Position numbers and translations under genes: made by a program. Positions 32,704 through 44,862 of a DNA stretch of 64,000 nucleotides are shown piece after piece. Position 1 is the stretch's first letter; every line of letters starts with the position of its first letter. Origin of the DNA: Elephas maximus indicus. Lineage: Eukaryota > Chordata > Mammalia > Proboscidea > Elephantidae. The notes under the pieces were generated by a model that saw only the letters and a list, made by a program, of their open reading frames with translations, was not told the DNA's origin and searched no databases. Location of the stretch: the NCBI RefSeq assembly GCF_024166365.1, contig NC_064831.1, forward strand, positions 26,216,768 through 26,280,767, read 5' to 3'.

Positions 32704-33622
32704 ATGAAGACAGAAAATCACAGTTTTGGAGCAGAATTTATACTTCTTGTCCTTTTCAGTACGGCTGAATGAACACTGTTCTTTTTGTTGCCATCTCCAT
32801 CTTCTTCTCAGTGGCCCCGGTGGGGAATATCAAATGATCCATCTCATCAGATTGGATTCCTGACTCCACACTCCCATGTACTTCCTCCTCAGTCAGCTCT
32901 CCTTCATTGATATGACATACATGTCCACCACTGTACACAAAATGGCAGCAAACTTCCTGTCAAATAGGAAGACCATTATTTTTTCAGCTTGTGAGACTCA
33001 AACCTTTATGTTTTTGACCATTGATGGAACTGAAGCTCTTCTTCTTGGTTTCATGTCTTATGACAGATATGTAGCGATCTGTCACCCTTTACATTATCCT
33101 GTGCTCATGAGCAAGATGATCTGTTTGTCCATGGTCACATGTGCATGGGCCAGTAGTTCCATCAATGCTATAATACATACACTGTATGTATTTCAACTTC
33201 CATTCTGTAGATCTCAGATCATTAACCACTTTTTCTGTGAAGTTCCATCTCTAATACCTTTTGTGTGTCAGAACGCTTCCCAGTATGAGTATACCATCCT
33301 CTTTAGTGGCCTTATTATGCTGTTGCTACCGTCTGTGGGTGTTCTGGCTTCCTATGCCAAGATGCTTATTGTCGTGTACCAGATGAGCTCAGGTAAAGGG
33401 CAGTCAAAAGCCATCTTCATGTGTTCCTCACATCTGATTGTGGCAAGCCTATTTTATAGGACAGGTGTCTCCACCTATATGAGGCCACACTCCTTGTGTA
33501 ATTCTGAACAGGATAAAGTGGTGGCAGTATTTTACAGCATTATCATACCTCTACTGAACCCATTTATCTACAGTCTTAGGAACAAGGAGGTTATGGGGGT
33601 CGTGAAGAGACTGTTGGGATAA
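32704..33622 (+). pseudogene. Olfactory receptor family 2 pseudogene (unit 1)
   Basis: Seven-transmembrane odorant receptor, a GPCR of sensory-neuron cilia in its working form. It starts [15 protein letters not shown] like its sisters but loses frame after about 18 codons: one base is missing near 32757 and another near 32833 relative to the intact copy, and a TGA at 32767 follows the first. From [13 protein letters not shown] at 32876 the frame is open for 248 codons to the stop at 33620-33622, with [13 protein letters not shown], the three second-loop cysteines and [15 protein letters not shown] kept. KAISTC, a strong family motif, reads KAIFMC here. Only two lesions, so loss is not very old, but this is the most diverged of the three copies. 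A start at the internal ATG would lack TM1, so function is unlikely. Confidence 0.93.
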
Positions 33623-33727
33623 CAGAAAATGTGCCATTAGGAACTTCTGTTTGATTGAAACTGAACGTAAAATGCCTTGCCTAAGCAACTGTCTGGAGAG
33701 AAGTAAACCGTAAGAACTTTTTTTTTA

Positions 33728-34430
33728 AATAGTTCTATATGTATATATATGCACATACAAGTATAAGATTTACCAATTTAGCATTGTTCTTGTGCAAACA
33801 TCACTCAGAATAAATTCCAAATTTCCCATCACCATTAAAAAAAAAATTCTCTGCTTTTTAAACAATGGCTCCCCTTTCCCTCTCCCTCTTTTCTCTTGTA
33901 GCCACTAATAAACTTTGATCTCTAAACATTTGTCTATTCTTGTTATATCATATAAGTGAGATTACATAATTTTTGACAGTTCAGTGAGCATAAGGCTTCC
34001 AGGTTCGTAGATGTTATAGTATCAATCAGGACTTAATTATTTTTTTTACGGCTGAGTAGTAATCCATTGCATGTATATACAACATTTTGTTTATACATTC
34101 ATCTGTTGATGGACAATTAAGTCCTTTCCATCTTTTGGGTATAATGAACGTTGCTGCAATGAACATTACTTATATGTATGTCTGTTTACATTGCTGCTTT
34201 CAGGTCTCTTGGGTATATACCTAGAAGTGGAATTGCTATGTCTTATGGTGGTTCTATGTTTAACTTTCTGAGAAAATCCCAAATTGTTTTTCATAGCAGC
34301 TGCACCATTTTGAATTCTCACCAGCAATCGATAAGTGTTCTAATTTCTCCATATCCTCGCTGACATTTATTATTTTCCTAATTTTGCCATTGTATTTATA
34401 ATTCCTGAATATGTAATTCCTGACTGCTTT
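33728..34430 (-). mobile_element. Old L1 ORF2/3' end, minus strand
   Basis: Antisense of an older L1: 'catctgttgatggacaatta', 'tgctgcaatgaacattactt', 'gggtatatacctagaagtgg', 'aattgctatgtcttatggtg', 'tctcaccagcaatcgataag'. It replaces the L2 found downstream of the receptors in units 2 and 3. Confidence 0.85.
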
Positions 34431-34451
34431 TTTTTTTTCTTTTACTTTCAA

Positions 34452-34842
34452 CCTTCTTTAATGGCAAAATTAGGATATTTCCAGACAAGCAGAAATTAAG
34501 GGAATTTGTAAAAACCAGACCAAACTTACAAGAAATATTAAAAAGAGTCCTTCGAATAGAGAACCAAAAACATTAAACAACAATCTGAGATTTGGACGCA
34601 GGACAGGCCACCCAGGTACCAACCCAGATAAAGAATTTTTAAAATAAAACAAAGCAAAAAGTCTAAAAACAGTGAATCAAAGACATCAATATGTAAACGA
34701 TGACACTATCAAAACAAAAAAGAAGGAATAAACAGTGTAGTTATAGAACTTTCATATGGAGAGAAAGCCAAAGCGATATCAATAAATAAAAGACTGCTTT
34801 AAAAGTAGGAAGACAAAAGTAAATTTCAGGGTAACCACATAG
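34452..34842 (+). mobile_element. Older L1, ORF1 end and inter-ORF region
   Basis: Parallels 37530-37930 of the full-length L1: 'ggatatttccagacaagcag', 'ccaggtaccaacccagataa', 'actttcatatggagagaaag', 'cagggtaaccaca'. Truncated at both ends. Confidence 0.8.
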
Positions 34843-34843
34843 A

Positions 34844-34893
34844 GGAGACCCGGTGGTGCATTGGTTAAGTGCCCGGCTGCTAACCAAAAGGTC
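34844..34893 (+). repeat. AfroSINE 5' head only
   Basis: 'ggagacccggtggtgcattg', 'gttaagtgcccggctgctaa', 'ccaaaaggtca', then L1 polymerase sequence. The SINE body is lost, apparently with the intervening L1 endonuclease region. Confidence 0.85.
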
Positions 34894-35330
34894 ATTGCAC
34901 TGAAAGTCTTAGCTAAAGAAATAAGGCAAGAGAAAGAAATAAAGGACATCCAAATTGGAAGGTAGAAGCAAACTTTTCCCTATTCACAGATGAAATGAGC
35001 CTATACATAGAAAACTCCAAGGATTCCACAAAAAAAAAAAAAAAAACAAAAAAAACTACTGGAACTAATAGAAGGATTCAGCAAAGTAGCAGGGTACTAT
35101 ATCAACATATAAAAATCAGTTCGATTCCTCTGCATCAACAAAGAGAACTTCAAAAAGTAAATCACAAAAATAATACCATTTATAATAGCCCCCCAAATGA
35201 TAACAAATAATTGGGAATAAATCTAACCAGGGATATAAAAGACCTATACAAAGAAAACTACAAAATGCTACTGCAAGAAATCAAGAGACCTATATAATTG
35301 GAAGAAAAAGAAAAAAAAAAAAAAAAAGCA
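34894..35330 (+). mobile_element. Older L1, polymerase region, left part
   Basis: Follows L1 ORF2 from just before the catalytic FADD motif ('cctattcacagatgaaatga' where FADDM would be, so mutated) to 'gaaatcaagagacctatata' and 'attggaagaaa'. It continues at 42731 beyond the young L1. Confidence 0.85.
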
Positions 35331-35335
35331 TGCTC

Positions 35336-36645
35336 AGGGTGGAGTCAAGATGGTGGAATAGACAGACTCTTCCATCGAGCGCTCTTTACAACAAAGTCCT
35401 GAAAAAACAAGTGAAACAAGTATATTTGTGACAAGCTGGGAGCCCCGAGCATCAAAGGCAAGCTTAGACAACGAACTGAGGGGCAGGGGGAGGAAGAGGC
35501 CGTTCAGAAGTAGAGAGGAGTTATCGGACATGAATCGCAGGGAGCCCTCAGGCACCATTCCCGGAGTGGCAGCTGCAGTGGAGGGTTGGTACTAGCATTC
35601 TCCTCAGGGAGAAGCAGCCAGCAGCACAGCCTACTCACGCCTCTGGAACCTGAGGAGAACGAGCTCTCGGCAAAAGCTAAGTACTTGGGTATATTTTACC
35701 GCGCTCCCCCCAACCCCAAGCCAGCTTCAGTGACTGAATACCTAGGCCTGAGGTAGACCCTGGTGAGCACCTAGAGCCATTCTTCTGGCCTTGGGGAAGG
35801 AAAAAACTTGCAATTGGGGGGAAAAGATAATTTGCTAGCTCCATTAACTGGGGGAGCTCAGGACAGAAGCGGATCCTGGCCAGGCATAAACCGTCCATGG
35901 ACCTTGAGCACCTTTCTCTTCTGCATGGACCTGTGTGGGCCTATTTCAGGAGAACAGGCCCTTGTTGGCAAACTCCAACCATTTCAGTGGTGCGGTGGAG
36001 AGGTGGGTGTTTGATGTTTGACATTGCTTTGCCTATTAAACAAGGTCCTCACCTACCCACATCAGGGACCTAAGGACTGGTAGCTCCACTCAGGTCACCC
36101 AGCCACCTGCGAGAGGGGTCCAAAGATAACTGGTACCTCCCAGTCCTTACAATCAAAAACTTTGGGTGCCCATGGTCCCTCTGCAGAACCCACCCACCAG
36201 CACACTCTAGGAAACAGAGATGCATTTTCCTCAGAGACACTAGGGGGTAGGTTCTCAAACCCCTGCCTTGTTCACAGTGTCGACCCTGCTGCAATCAGAT
36301 ACCAGTATATACGCCAATCACCCCTGCCCCTCTAAGACTTTAGGACAGAGCCTGTACCACACACTTCATGATCAGCTGCCTGGAAACCTAAGCTGAATTC
36401 ATACAAGAAAACTGAATGGACTCCTAGACTGATTTACCAGATAACAGCTCTAGCCAGCTGGGGACAGGACAACAGAGCTCCAAAGGTGAAAATAATCAAG
36501 CTAGCTCACTCAAGCAACCCATAGGGGTATACCAAAACAAAACAAAGCAAGCAGCTACAACACAGTAAGCAAGCATAAACTAATGCAATAACTTATAGAC
36601 GGCTCGGAGACAAAGTCAATATCAAGTCATATAAAGAAACAGACC
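35336..36645 (+). promoter_or_regulatory. L1 5' UTR
   Basis: GC-richer leader (gggtggagtcaagatggtgg at the start) that aligns over about 1 kb with 3311-4366. L1 5' UTRs contain the internal polymerase II promoter (family knowledge). Open frames within it on either strand are shadows. Confidence 0.85.
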
Positions 36646-37480
36646 ATGATCACCTCAACAGGCTCTCAAAACAAAGAATCCAGGGATCTTCTAGATGAAA
36701 GTGCATTCCTGGAATTACCAGATACAGAATACAAAAGTTTAATATACAGAACCCTTCAAGACATCAGGAAGGAAATGAGACAATATGCAGAACAAGCAAA
36801 GGAACACACAGATAAAGCAACTGAAGAAATTAAAAGGATGATTCAGGAACATAATGAAAAGTTTAATAAGCTGGAAAAATCCATAGACAGACAGCAATCA
36901 GAAATTCAGAAGATTAACAAAATTACAGAATTAGATAACTCAATAGAAAGTCAGAGGAGCAGAATTGAGCATGTAGAAGATGGAATTTCTGAACTCGAAG
37001 ACAAATCACTTGGCACTAACACATTTGAAGGAAAACCAGATAAAAGAATTAAAAAAAAAATGAAGAAATCTTAAGAATCATGTGGGACTCTATCAAGAGA
37101 AATAACTTTATGAGTGATTGGAGTACCAGACCGGGGAGGGATAACAGAAAATACAGAGAAAATTGTTGAAGATTTGTTGGCAGGAAACTTCCCTGATATT
37201 GTGAAAGATGAGAAGATATCTACCCAATTTGCTCATCGAACTCCACATAAGGTAGATGTTAAAAGAGAGTTACCAAGACATAATCAAACTTGCCAAAACC
37301 AGAGATAAAGAGAATTATAAGAGCAGCGAGGGATAAACGAAAAGTCACCTACAAAGGACAGCCAATAAAAATAAGCTCGGACTACTCGGCAGAAACCATG
37401 CAGGCAAGAAGGCAATGGGATGACATATATATATATGTATATTTTAAAATATATTTACATATATATATATATAAATGGAA
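36646..37480 (+). pseudogene. L1 ORF1 (RNA-binding chaperone), broken
   Basis: 36646-37074 encodes 142 residues: an N-terminal segment and a coiled coil (heptad-like stretch IKRMIQEHNEKFNKLEKSID). After a break, 37114-37308 gives the RRM-like part (MIGVPDRGG, FAHRTPHKVDVKRELPRH), and 37290 onward the C-terminal domain (AARDKRKVTYKGQPIKISSD, SAETMQARR). A TA-rich repeat at about 37423-37472 disrupts the end. In working L1s, ORF1 protein trimerises and coats L1 RNA. Confidence 0.88.
37423..37472. repeat. TA-rich simple repeat in L1 ORF1
   Basis: Two (AT)n runs, 'acatatatatatatgtatat' and 'catatatatatatataaatg', around an AAAATATATTT core. Breaks ORF1. Confidence 0.9.
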
Positions 37481-38106
37481 GAAAAAAAATCCCTGCCAAG
37501 AATCATGTATCCGTCAAAACTGTCTCTTAAATATGAAGGCGAAATTAAGACATTTCCAGATAAACACGAGTTGAGGGAATTCATAAAAACCAAACCAAAA
37601 CTACAGGAATTACTAAAGGGAGTTCTTTGGTTAGAAAATCAATAATATCAGGTATTGACCCAACACAAGAACACTGGGCAGAGCAACCAGAAGTCAACCC
37701 AGACAGGGAAATAAAAAAAAACAAAGCAAGATTAAAAAAAAAAAAAAAAAAAGCCAAACACAGGCTAAGAGTGATGTTATTATATAAAAGAAGACAACAT
37801 TCAAATAATAAAGAGGGACTAAGAAATGTAATCATATACCTTCCATATGGAGAGGAAGATACAGCAATACAAAGAAATAAAAGTTACTTTTAAATTTAGG
37901 AAAATAGGGGTAAATAATAAGATAACCACAAAGAAGACAAACTATCCTACTCATCAAAATAAAATACAAGGGAAAAATACAGACTCAACAGAAACAAAAT
38001 CAACAACAACAAATATGAGGAAAGGACAATATAGAAAGAAAATCTACTCAGCACGAAAAATCAAGTGGGAAAAAGAAACTGTCAACATACAAAAAAAGAC
38101 ATCAAA

Positions 38107-41100
38107 ATGATAGAACTAAATTCATACTTATCCATAATTACCCTGAATGTAAATGGACTAAATGCACCAATAAAGAGAGAGCAACAGAATGGATTAAAAA
38201 ACAAGATCCATCTATATGCTGCATACAAGAGACACACCTTAGAATTAGAGACACAAACAAATTAAAACTCAAAGGATGGAAAAAATACATCAAGCAAACA
38301 ACAATCAAAAGAGCAAGAGTGGCAATATTAATTTCTGACAAAATGGACTTTAAAGTTAAATCCATCAGAAAGGATAAGGAAGGACACTATGTAATATTTA
38401 AAGGGACAATACACCAAGAAGATATAACTATATTAAATATTTATGCACCCAATGACAGGGCTGCAAGATACATAAAACAAACCCTATCAGCATTGAAAAG
38501 TGAGATAGACAGCTCCACAATAACAGTAGGAGACTTGAACACACCACTTTCAGTGAAGGACAGGACATCCAGAAAGAGGCTCAATAAAGGCACTGAAGAT
38601 CTAAATGCCACAATCAACCAACTTGACCTCATAGATATGTACAGAACACTCCACCCAACAGCAACCAAATATACTTTTTTTTCTAGCGCACATGGAATGT
38701 TCTCTAGAATAGACCACATCTTAGGTCATAAACCAAGCCTTAGCAGAATACAAAACATTGAAATATTACAAAGCATCTTCTCTGACCATAAGGCCATAAA
38801 AGTGGAAATCAATAACAGGAAAAGAAATCAAACACTTGGAAACTGAACAATAATAGCCTGCTCAAAAAAGACTGGATTATAGAAGACATTAAGGATGGAA
38901 TAAGGAAATTCAGAGACTCCAATGAGAATGAAAACACTTCCTATCAGAACCTTTGGTACACAGCAAAAATGGTGCTCAGAGGTCAATTTATATAGATAAA
39001 TGCACACATCCAAAAGGAAGAAAGGGCCCAAATCAAAGAATTATCCCTACAACTTGAACAAATAGAAAGAGAGCAACAAAAGAAACTCACAGGCACCGGA
39101 AGAAAACAAATGATAAAAAGTAGAGCTGAACTAAATGAAATAGACAAAAGAAAAACAATTAAAAGAATTAACAAGAAGAAAAGCTGTTTTTTTGAAAAAA
39201 TCAACAAAATTGATAAACCACTGGCCAAATTCACAAAACAAAAACAGGAGAGGAAGCAAATAACCCAAATAAGAAATGAGATGGGCGATACTACAACAGA
39301 CCCAACTGAAATTAAAAGAATCATATCAGATTACTATGAAAAACTATACTCAAACAAATTTGAAAACCTAGAAGAAATGGATGAATTCCTAGAAACACAC
39401 TAACTACCTAAGCTAACACAAACAGAGGTAGAAGAACTAAGTAGACCCATAATGAAAGAAGAGATTGAAAAGATAATCAGAAAGCTCCCAATAAAATAAA
39501 GCCCTGGTCCAGACGGCTTCACTGCGGAGTTCTATCAAACTTTCAGAAAAGAGTTAACACCACTACTGCTAAAGGTATTTCAGAGCACAGAAAAAGACGG
39601 AATACTACCAAACTTATTCTATGAAGTCACCATATCCCTGATACCAAAACCAGGTAGGACACCATAAGAAAAGAAAACTGTAGACCTATACCCCTCATGA
39701 ATGTAGATGCAAAAATCCTCAACAAAATTCTAGCCGATAGAATTCAACAACATATCAAAAAAATAATTCGCTATGACCAAGTGTGTTTCATACCAGGTAT
39801 GCAGGGATGGTTCAACATTAGAAAAACAATTAATGTTATCCATCATATACAGAAAACAAAAGATAAGAATCACATGATTTTATCAATTGATGCAGAAAAG
39901 GCATTTGAAAAAGTTCGACACTCATTCATGATAAAAACTCTTAACAAAATAGGAAGCGAAGGAAAATTCCTCAACATAATAAAGGTCATTTATACAAAGC
40001 CAACAGCCGACATCACTTTTTTTTTTAATACAAAGCCAACAGCCAACATCACCCTAAATGGAGAGAGCCTGAAAACATTCCCATTGATATCGGGAACCAG
40101 ACAAGGATGCCCTTTATCACCACTCTTATTCAACATTGTGCTGGAAGTCCTAGCCAGAGCAATTAGGCTAGATAAAGAAATAAAGGGCACCCAGATTGGT
40201 AAGGAAGAAGTCAAAGTATCTCTGTTTGCAGATGATATGATCTTATACACAGGAAACCCTAAGGAATCCTCCAGAAAACTACTGAAACTAAAAGAAGAGT
40301 TCAGCAGAGGATCAGGATACAAGATAAACATACAAAAATCAGTTGGATTCCTCTACACCAACAAAAAGAACATCGAAGAGCAAATCACCAAATCAATGGC
40401 ATTTGCAGTAGGCCACAAGAAGATAAAATACTTAGGAATAAATCTTACCAGAGATGTAAAAGACCTATACAAAGAAAACTACAGTACACTTCTGCAAGAA
40501 ACCAAAAGAGGCTTACATAAGTGGAGGAACATACTTTGCTCATGGATGGGAAGACTTAACATTATAAAAATGTCTATTCTACCAAAAGCGATCTATACAT
40601 TTAATGCAATTCCGATCCAAATCCCAAGGACATTCTTTAATGAGATGGAGAAACAAATCACCAATTTCATACAGAAGGGAAAGAGGCCCTGGATAAATAA
40701 GGCATTACTGGAAAAGAAGAACAAAGTGGAAGACCTTACTTTACCTGATTTTAGAACCTATTACACCTCCGCAGTAGTCAAAGCAGCCTGGTACTGGTAC
40801 AACAACAGATACATGGACCAATGGAACATAATTGAGAATCCAGACATAAATGCATCCACATATGAGCAGTTGATATTTGACAAAGGCCCCAAAATAGTTA
40901 AATGGGTAAAAGACGGTCTTTTTAACAAATGGTGCTGGCTTAACTGGATATCCATCTGCAAAAAAATGAAACAAGACCCGTACCTCACTCCATGCACAAA
41001 AACTAACTCAAAACGGAACAAAGACCTAAATATAAAATCTAAAATGATAAAGATCATGGAAGAAAAAATAGGGACAACGTTAGGAGCCCTAATACATGGC

Positions 41101-41940
41101 CTAAACAGTATACAAAACATAAAGAATGTAGAAGAAAAACTAGAGAACTGGGAGCTCCTAAAAATCAAACACTTATGCTCATCCAAAGACTTCACCAAAA
41201 GAGTAAAAAGACCACCTACAGACTGGGAAAAAGTTTTTAGCTATGACATTTCTGATCAGCGCCTGAGCTCTAAATCTACATGATACTGCAAAAACTCAAC
41301 TGCAAAAAGACTAATAACCCAATTAAAAAATGGGCAAAAGATATGAATAGACGCTTCACTAAAGAAGACATTCAGGTAGCTAACAGATATATGAGGAAAT
41401 GTTCACGATCGTTAGCCATTAGATAAATGCAGATCAAAGCTACAATGACACTTCATCTCACTTCAACAAGGCTGGCATTAATCCAAAAAACACAAAATAA
41501 TAAATGTTGGAGAGGTTGTGGAGAGATTGGAACACTTCTACACTGCTGGTGGGAATGTCAAATGGTACAACCACTTTGGAAATCAATTTGGTGCTTCCTT
41601 AAAAAGCTAGAAATAGAACTACGATACTATCCAGCAATCCCATTCCTTGGAATATATCCTAGAGAAATAAGAGCCTTTACACGAACAGATATATGCACAA
41701 TCATGTGTATTGCAGCACTGTTCACAGTAGCAAAAAGATGGAAGCAACCAAGGTGCCCATCAACAGATGAATGAATAAATAAATTATGGTATATTCACAC
41801 AATGGAATACTAAGCATAGATGAAGAACAGTGATGAATCTGTGAAACATTTCATAACATGGAGGAACCTGGAAGGCATTATGATGAGTGAAATTAGTCAG
41901 TTGAAAAGGACAAATATTGTATAAGACCATTCTTATAAGA
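38107..41940 (+). pseudogene. L1 ORF2 (endonuclease-reverse transcriptase), broken
   Basis: Starts MIELNSYLSIITLNVNGLNA at 38107, the endonuclease N-terminus (catalytic-site N in LNVNGLN). After a frameshift the endonuclease resumes at 38319-38846 (LNIYAPND, VGDLNTPLS, SRIDHILGH, SDHKAI; catalytic D and H of the SDH motif visible). The polymerase runs open for 528 codons at 39697-41283, with [13 protein letters not shown] and FADDMILY (the catalytic Asp pair). The C-terminal Cys region [18 protein letters not shown] lies at 41427-41774. An in-frame tandem duplication lies near 39994-40047, giving TKPTADIT and TKPTANIT. At least four frame breaks by eye. Confidence 0.92.
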
Positions 41941-42730
41941 ACTTGAGAAATAGTGTAAACTGAGAAGAAAACATTCTTTTGTGGTTATGAGAGGAGGGAG
42001 GGACAGAGGGTGGGAGAGGGATATTCACAAATTAGATAGTAGATAAGAACTATTTTAGGTGAAGGGGAAGACAACACACAATACAGGGGAGGTCAGCACA
42101 ATTGGACTAAACTGAAAGCGAAGAAGAGTGAATAACACCAAGGACACAAGGTAATTAAGAGCCCAAGAGACAGAAAGGGCCACATGAACCAGAGACTACA
42201 TCATCCTGAGACCAGAAGAACTAGATGGTGCCCAGCTACAACCGATGACTGCCCTGAGGGAACACAATAGAGATCCCCTGAGGGAGCAGGAGAGCAGTGG
42301 GATGCAGACCCCAAAATCTCATAAAAAGACCAGACTTAATGGTCTGACTGAGACTAGAAGGACCCTGATGGTCATGGCTCCCAGACCGTCTGTTTACCCA
42401 GGACAGGAACCATTCCCAAAGCCAACTCTTCAGACATGGATTGGACTGGACAATGGGTTGGAGAGGGATGCTGGTGAGGAGTGAGCTTCTTGGATCAGAT
42501 GGACACTTGAGACTATGTTGGCATCTCCTGCTTGAAGGGCAGATGAGAGGGTGGAGGGGGTTAGAAGCTGGCAAAATGGACATGAAAAGAGAGAGTGGAG
42601 GGAGAGAGCGCGCTGTCTCATTAGGGGAAGAGTAATTGGGAGTGTTTAGCAAGGTGTATATGGGTTTTTGTGAGAGAGGCTGATGATTTGTAAACTTTCA
42701 CTTAAAGCACAATAAAAATTATTAAAAAAG

Positions 42731-43242
42731 AAAATGCTCGTGGATAGGAAGACTCAACATCGTAAAAATGTCAATACTACCTGAAGTGATATACAGATAT
42801 AATGCAATACCGATCCAAATTCCAACAGCATTCTTTAATGAGATGGAAACACTAATCACCAACCCAATATCTAAAGGAAAGAGGCCTTGGATAAGTTAAG
42901 CACTACTAAAGAACAAGGTAGAAGGCCTCACAGTGCTGAATCTTAGAACCTACTATACAGGCATGGCAATCAAAACAGACTGGTACTTGTACAATGACAA
43001 ACACATAGACCAATGGAACAGAATTTAGAACACAGATGTAAATCCATCCGGCTATAGGCAGCTGATTTTTGACAAAGGGCCAAATTTTGTTAAATTGAGA
43101 AAAGACAGTCTCTAACAAATGGCGCTTGCAAAACTGAATGTCCATCTGTAGAAAAAATGAATCAGGACCCATACTTTACATCATAAACAAAAACTAACTC
43201 AAAATGGATTAAAGACCTAAATATAAAACCTAAAACAACAAG
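42731..43242 (+). mobile_element. Older L1, polymerase region, right part
   Basis: Continues 34894-35330: 'aatgctcgtggataggaaga', 'gtgatatacagatataatgc', 'gagatggaaacactaatcac', to 'ctaaatataaaacctaaaac'. It then runs straight into RTE sequence at about 43243 with no poly-A. Confidence 0.85.
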
Positions 43243-43785
43243 GATTTCATTTTACTTGTTTCAGCAATCAACATCCATGGAAGCAGCAGTGGGCAAATCT
43301 GCTACAAAAGACCTCTTCATAGTGTTAAAAAGTAAGGATATCACCTCGAAGACTAAGGTGCCCCTGTTCCAAGCCATGAAAGCTGGACGATGAATAAGGA
43401 AGACTGAAGAAAAATTGGCATCCGTTGGTGAAGAATATTGACTATATCATGATCTGCCAAAATAAGGAACAAATCTGCCTTGGAAGTAGTACAGCCAGAA
43501 TGCTCCTTAGAAGCAAGGACGGTGAGACTTCATCTCACATACTTTGGGCATGTGATTAGGAAGGATCAGCCTCTGGAGAAGGACATCATCCTTGGTAAAG
43601 CACAGGGTCAGTAAAAAAGAGGAAGACCCTCAACAAGATGGACCGACATGGTGGCTGCAACAATGGGCTCAAGCATAACAATGACTGTGAGGATGGCACA
43701 GGATTGGGCAGTGTTTCCTTTTGTTGTGCATAGGCTGGCTAAGAGTCTGAAATGACTCGAACGCACCTAGCAAAAACAACAACAA
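43243..43785 (+). mobile_element. RTE LINE 3' end
   Basis: 'ggatttcattttacttg' then 'catggaagcagcagtgggca', 'gatatcacctcgaagactaa', 'gaatgctccttagaagcaag', 'cttggtaaagcacagggtca', ending in a gcaaaaacaacaacaa tail. Degenerate polymerase C-terminus with stops. It marks the left edge of unit 2. Confidence 0.88.
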
Positions 43786-43794
43786 GGAGATAGA

Positions 43795-44486
43795 AATTAT
43801 AACAAAGTACCAAATACAAATTAACATTAATCTTTCTCAAATTCTTGCAAAAGAAAATAGTAGGGAACACTTTGTAACTCATTCTATGATGACATAATCA
43901 CCTGATACCAAAGCCAAAAAAACCACAATATCCCTTATGAATATGAAGGCAAATCTTCAACAGAGTACTAACAACCCAAATCCAGCAGCAAAATACTAGC
44001 AAACCAAACAATAGCATATTGAAAAGACTATAAGCCACGTTCCAGTGGAACTTATCCCACAAATGCAAGAGTTGTTAAGCATAAATAGAAATATAAATTT
44101 ATTTAAATATCAATTAATTAAGAAAATGAAGGAAAAATGATTTGATTAATGAATGCAGAAACATCATTTGACAAAATCCAAGACCCTTTCATAATAAAAT
44201 CACTCAAACTAGAAATGTAAGGAAACTACATGTATCTGATTAAGGACACTTATGAAACACCCACAGCTAACAACACACACATTGGTGAAAGACTACAAGT
44301 TTTCCCCTAACATCAGGAACAAGACAAGGATGCCTGATTTCATAACTCTTATTTCACATTTTTCTGGAAATACTAGACAGAAAAGTTACGCTAAAAATTT
44401 TTAAAAAGGCATTCAAATTTGGAAAGAAGTAAAATTTTTCCTATTCAAGATGACATGATCTTATACATAGAATATCCTAAGGAATA

Positions 44487-44518
<32 letters not shown>

Positions 44519-44640
44519 AATACACAATACAAATAAAAAAACAAAAAGAAACTATTAGATTTAATATACAAATTCAACAAAATTGCAGGATATCAGATCA
44601 ACACACAAAAATACAGTTCTGGAAAGCCAAACTTGTTATT
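43795..44640 (+). mobile_element. Old L1 ORF2 (unit 2 copy)
   Basis: Diverged L1 polymerase region: 'aatctttctcaaattcttgc', 'cacctgataccaaagccaaa', 'gaacttatcccacaaatgca', 'cattgtgctgg'-equivalent at about 44338, 'gatgacatgatcttatacat' (FADDM site degraded). Same element as 55572-56500 in unit 3. Confidence 0.85.
44486..44528. repeat. (CT)n(CA)n microsatellite
   Basis: A 'tactctctctctctctct' run then 'cacacacacacaaatacaca' inside the old L1. Unit 3 has only a short CA run at the same site (about 56405-56425), interrupted by an RTE insertion. Confidence 0.93.
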
Positions 44641-44862
44641 ATTTATCCGTTTATCTATTTATCCATCTGTTTATTGATTTATTGATATAGCTATCTCTTC
44701 ATCTACTGATTTATCTATTCATTCATTCATGTGTCTGTCTTTCTGTATGCCTATCTGTCCATCCACCCATCCATACATGCATGTGTTCATCCATTCATGT
44801 ATTCATTCATTTATTTATCTCTCTCTCTATTCGTTTACTTATTACTCTCTTGAGCTTCACAT
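44640..44862. repeat. Tetranucleotide-rich tract (ATTT/ATCC-like)
   Basis: Irregular 'atttatccgtttatctattt', 'attcattcattcatgtgtct', 'ccatccacccatccatacat' series. Unit 3 keeps a much shorter version (about 56540-56605), so the tract expanded or contracted after duplication. Confidence 0.88.

Larger units (their letters stand above)
24095..33727 (+). repeat. Tandem segmental duplication, unit 1
   Basis: First and most diverged of three same-strand copies of an olfactory-receptor-bearing segment. Landmarks shared with units 2 and 3, in order: MIR at 24108; 'tgcatttttgttttct' at about 24651; 'tgaccatccctgggactcaa' at about 24781; 'gtatattttgagcc'-type block at about 25605; 'tttaaaggaatgtgttttat' at 26580; then the receptor. 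Unit-1-only insertions are SINEs at 27099, 29466 and 30513 and an L1 end at 27772. It begins just after the 5' end of the RTE and ends in an L1 fragment. Confidence 0.85.
35336..42730 (+). mobile_element. L1 LINE, full length but broken
   Basis: About 7.4 kb: 5' UTR 35336-36645, ORF1 from 36646, inter-ORF segment about 37480-38106, ORF2 38107 to about 41940, 3' UTR to an A-rich tail near 42730. It sits inside an older L1; flanking remains of the target duplication are '(a)gcatgctc' at about 35327-35334 and 'gaaaatgctc' at about 42729-42738, with the host L1 sense continuing on both sides. Both ORFs carry several frame breaks, so it cannot move on its own, though the long open stretches (528 codons) mark it as one of the younger L1s here. 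Confidence 0.94.
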
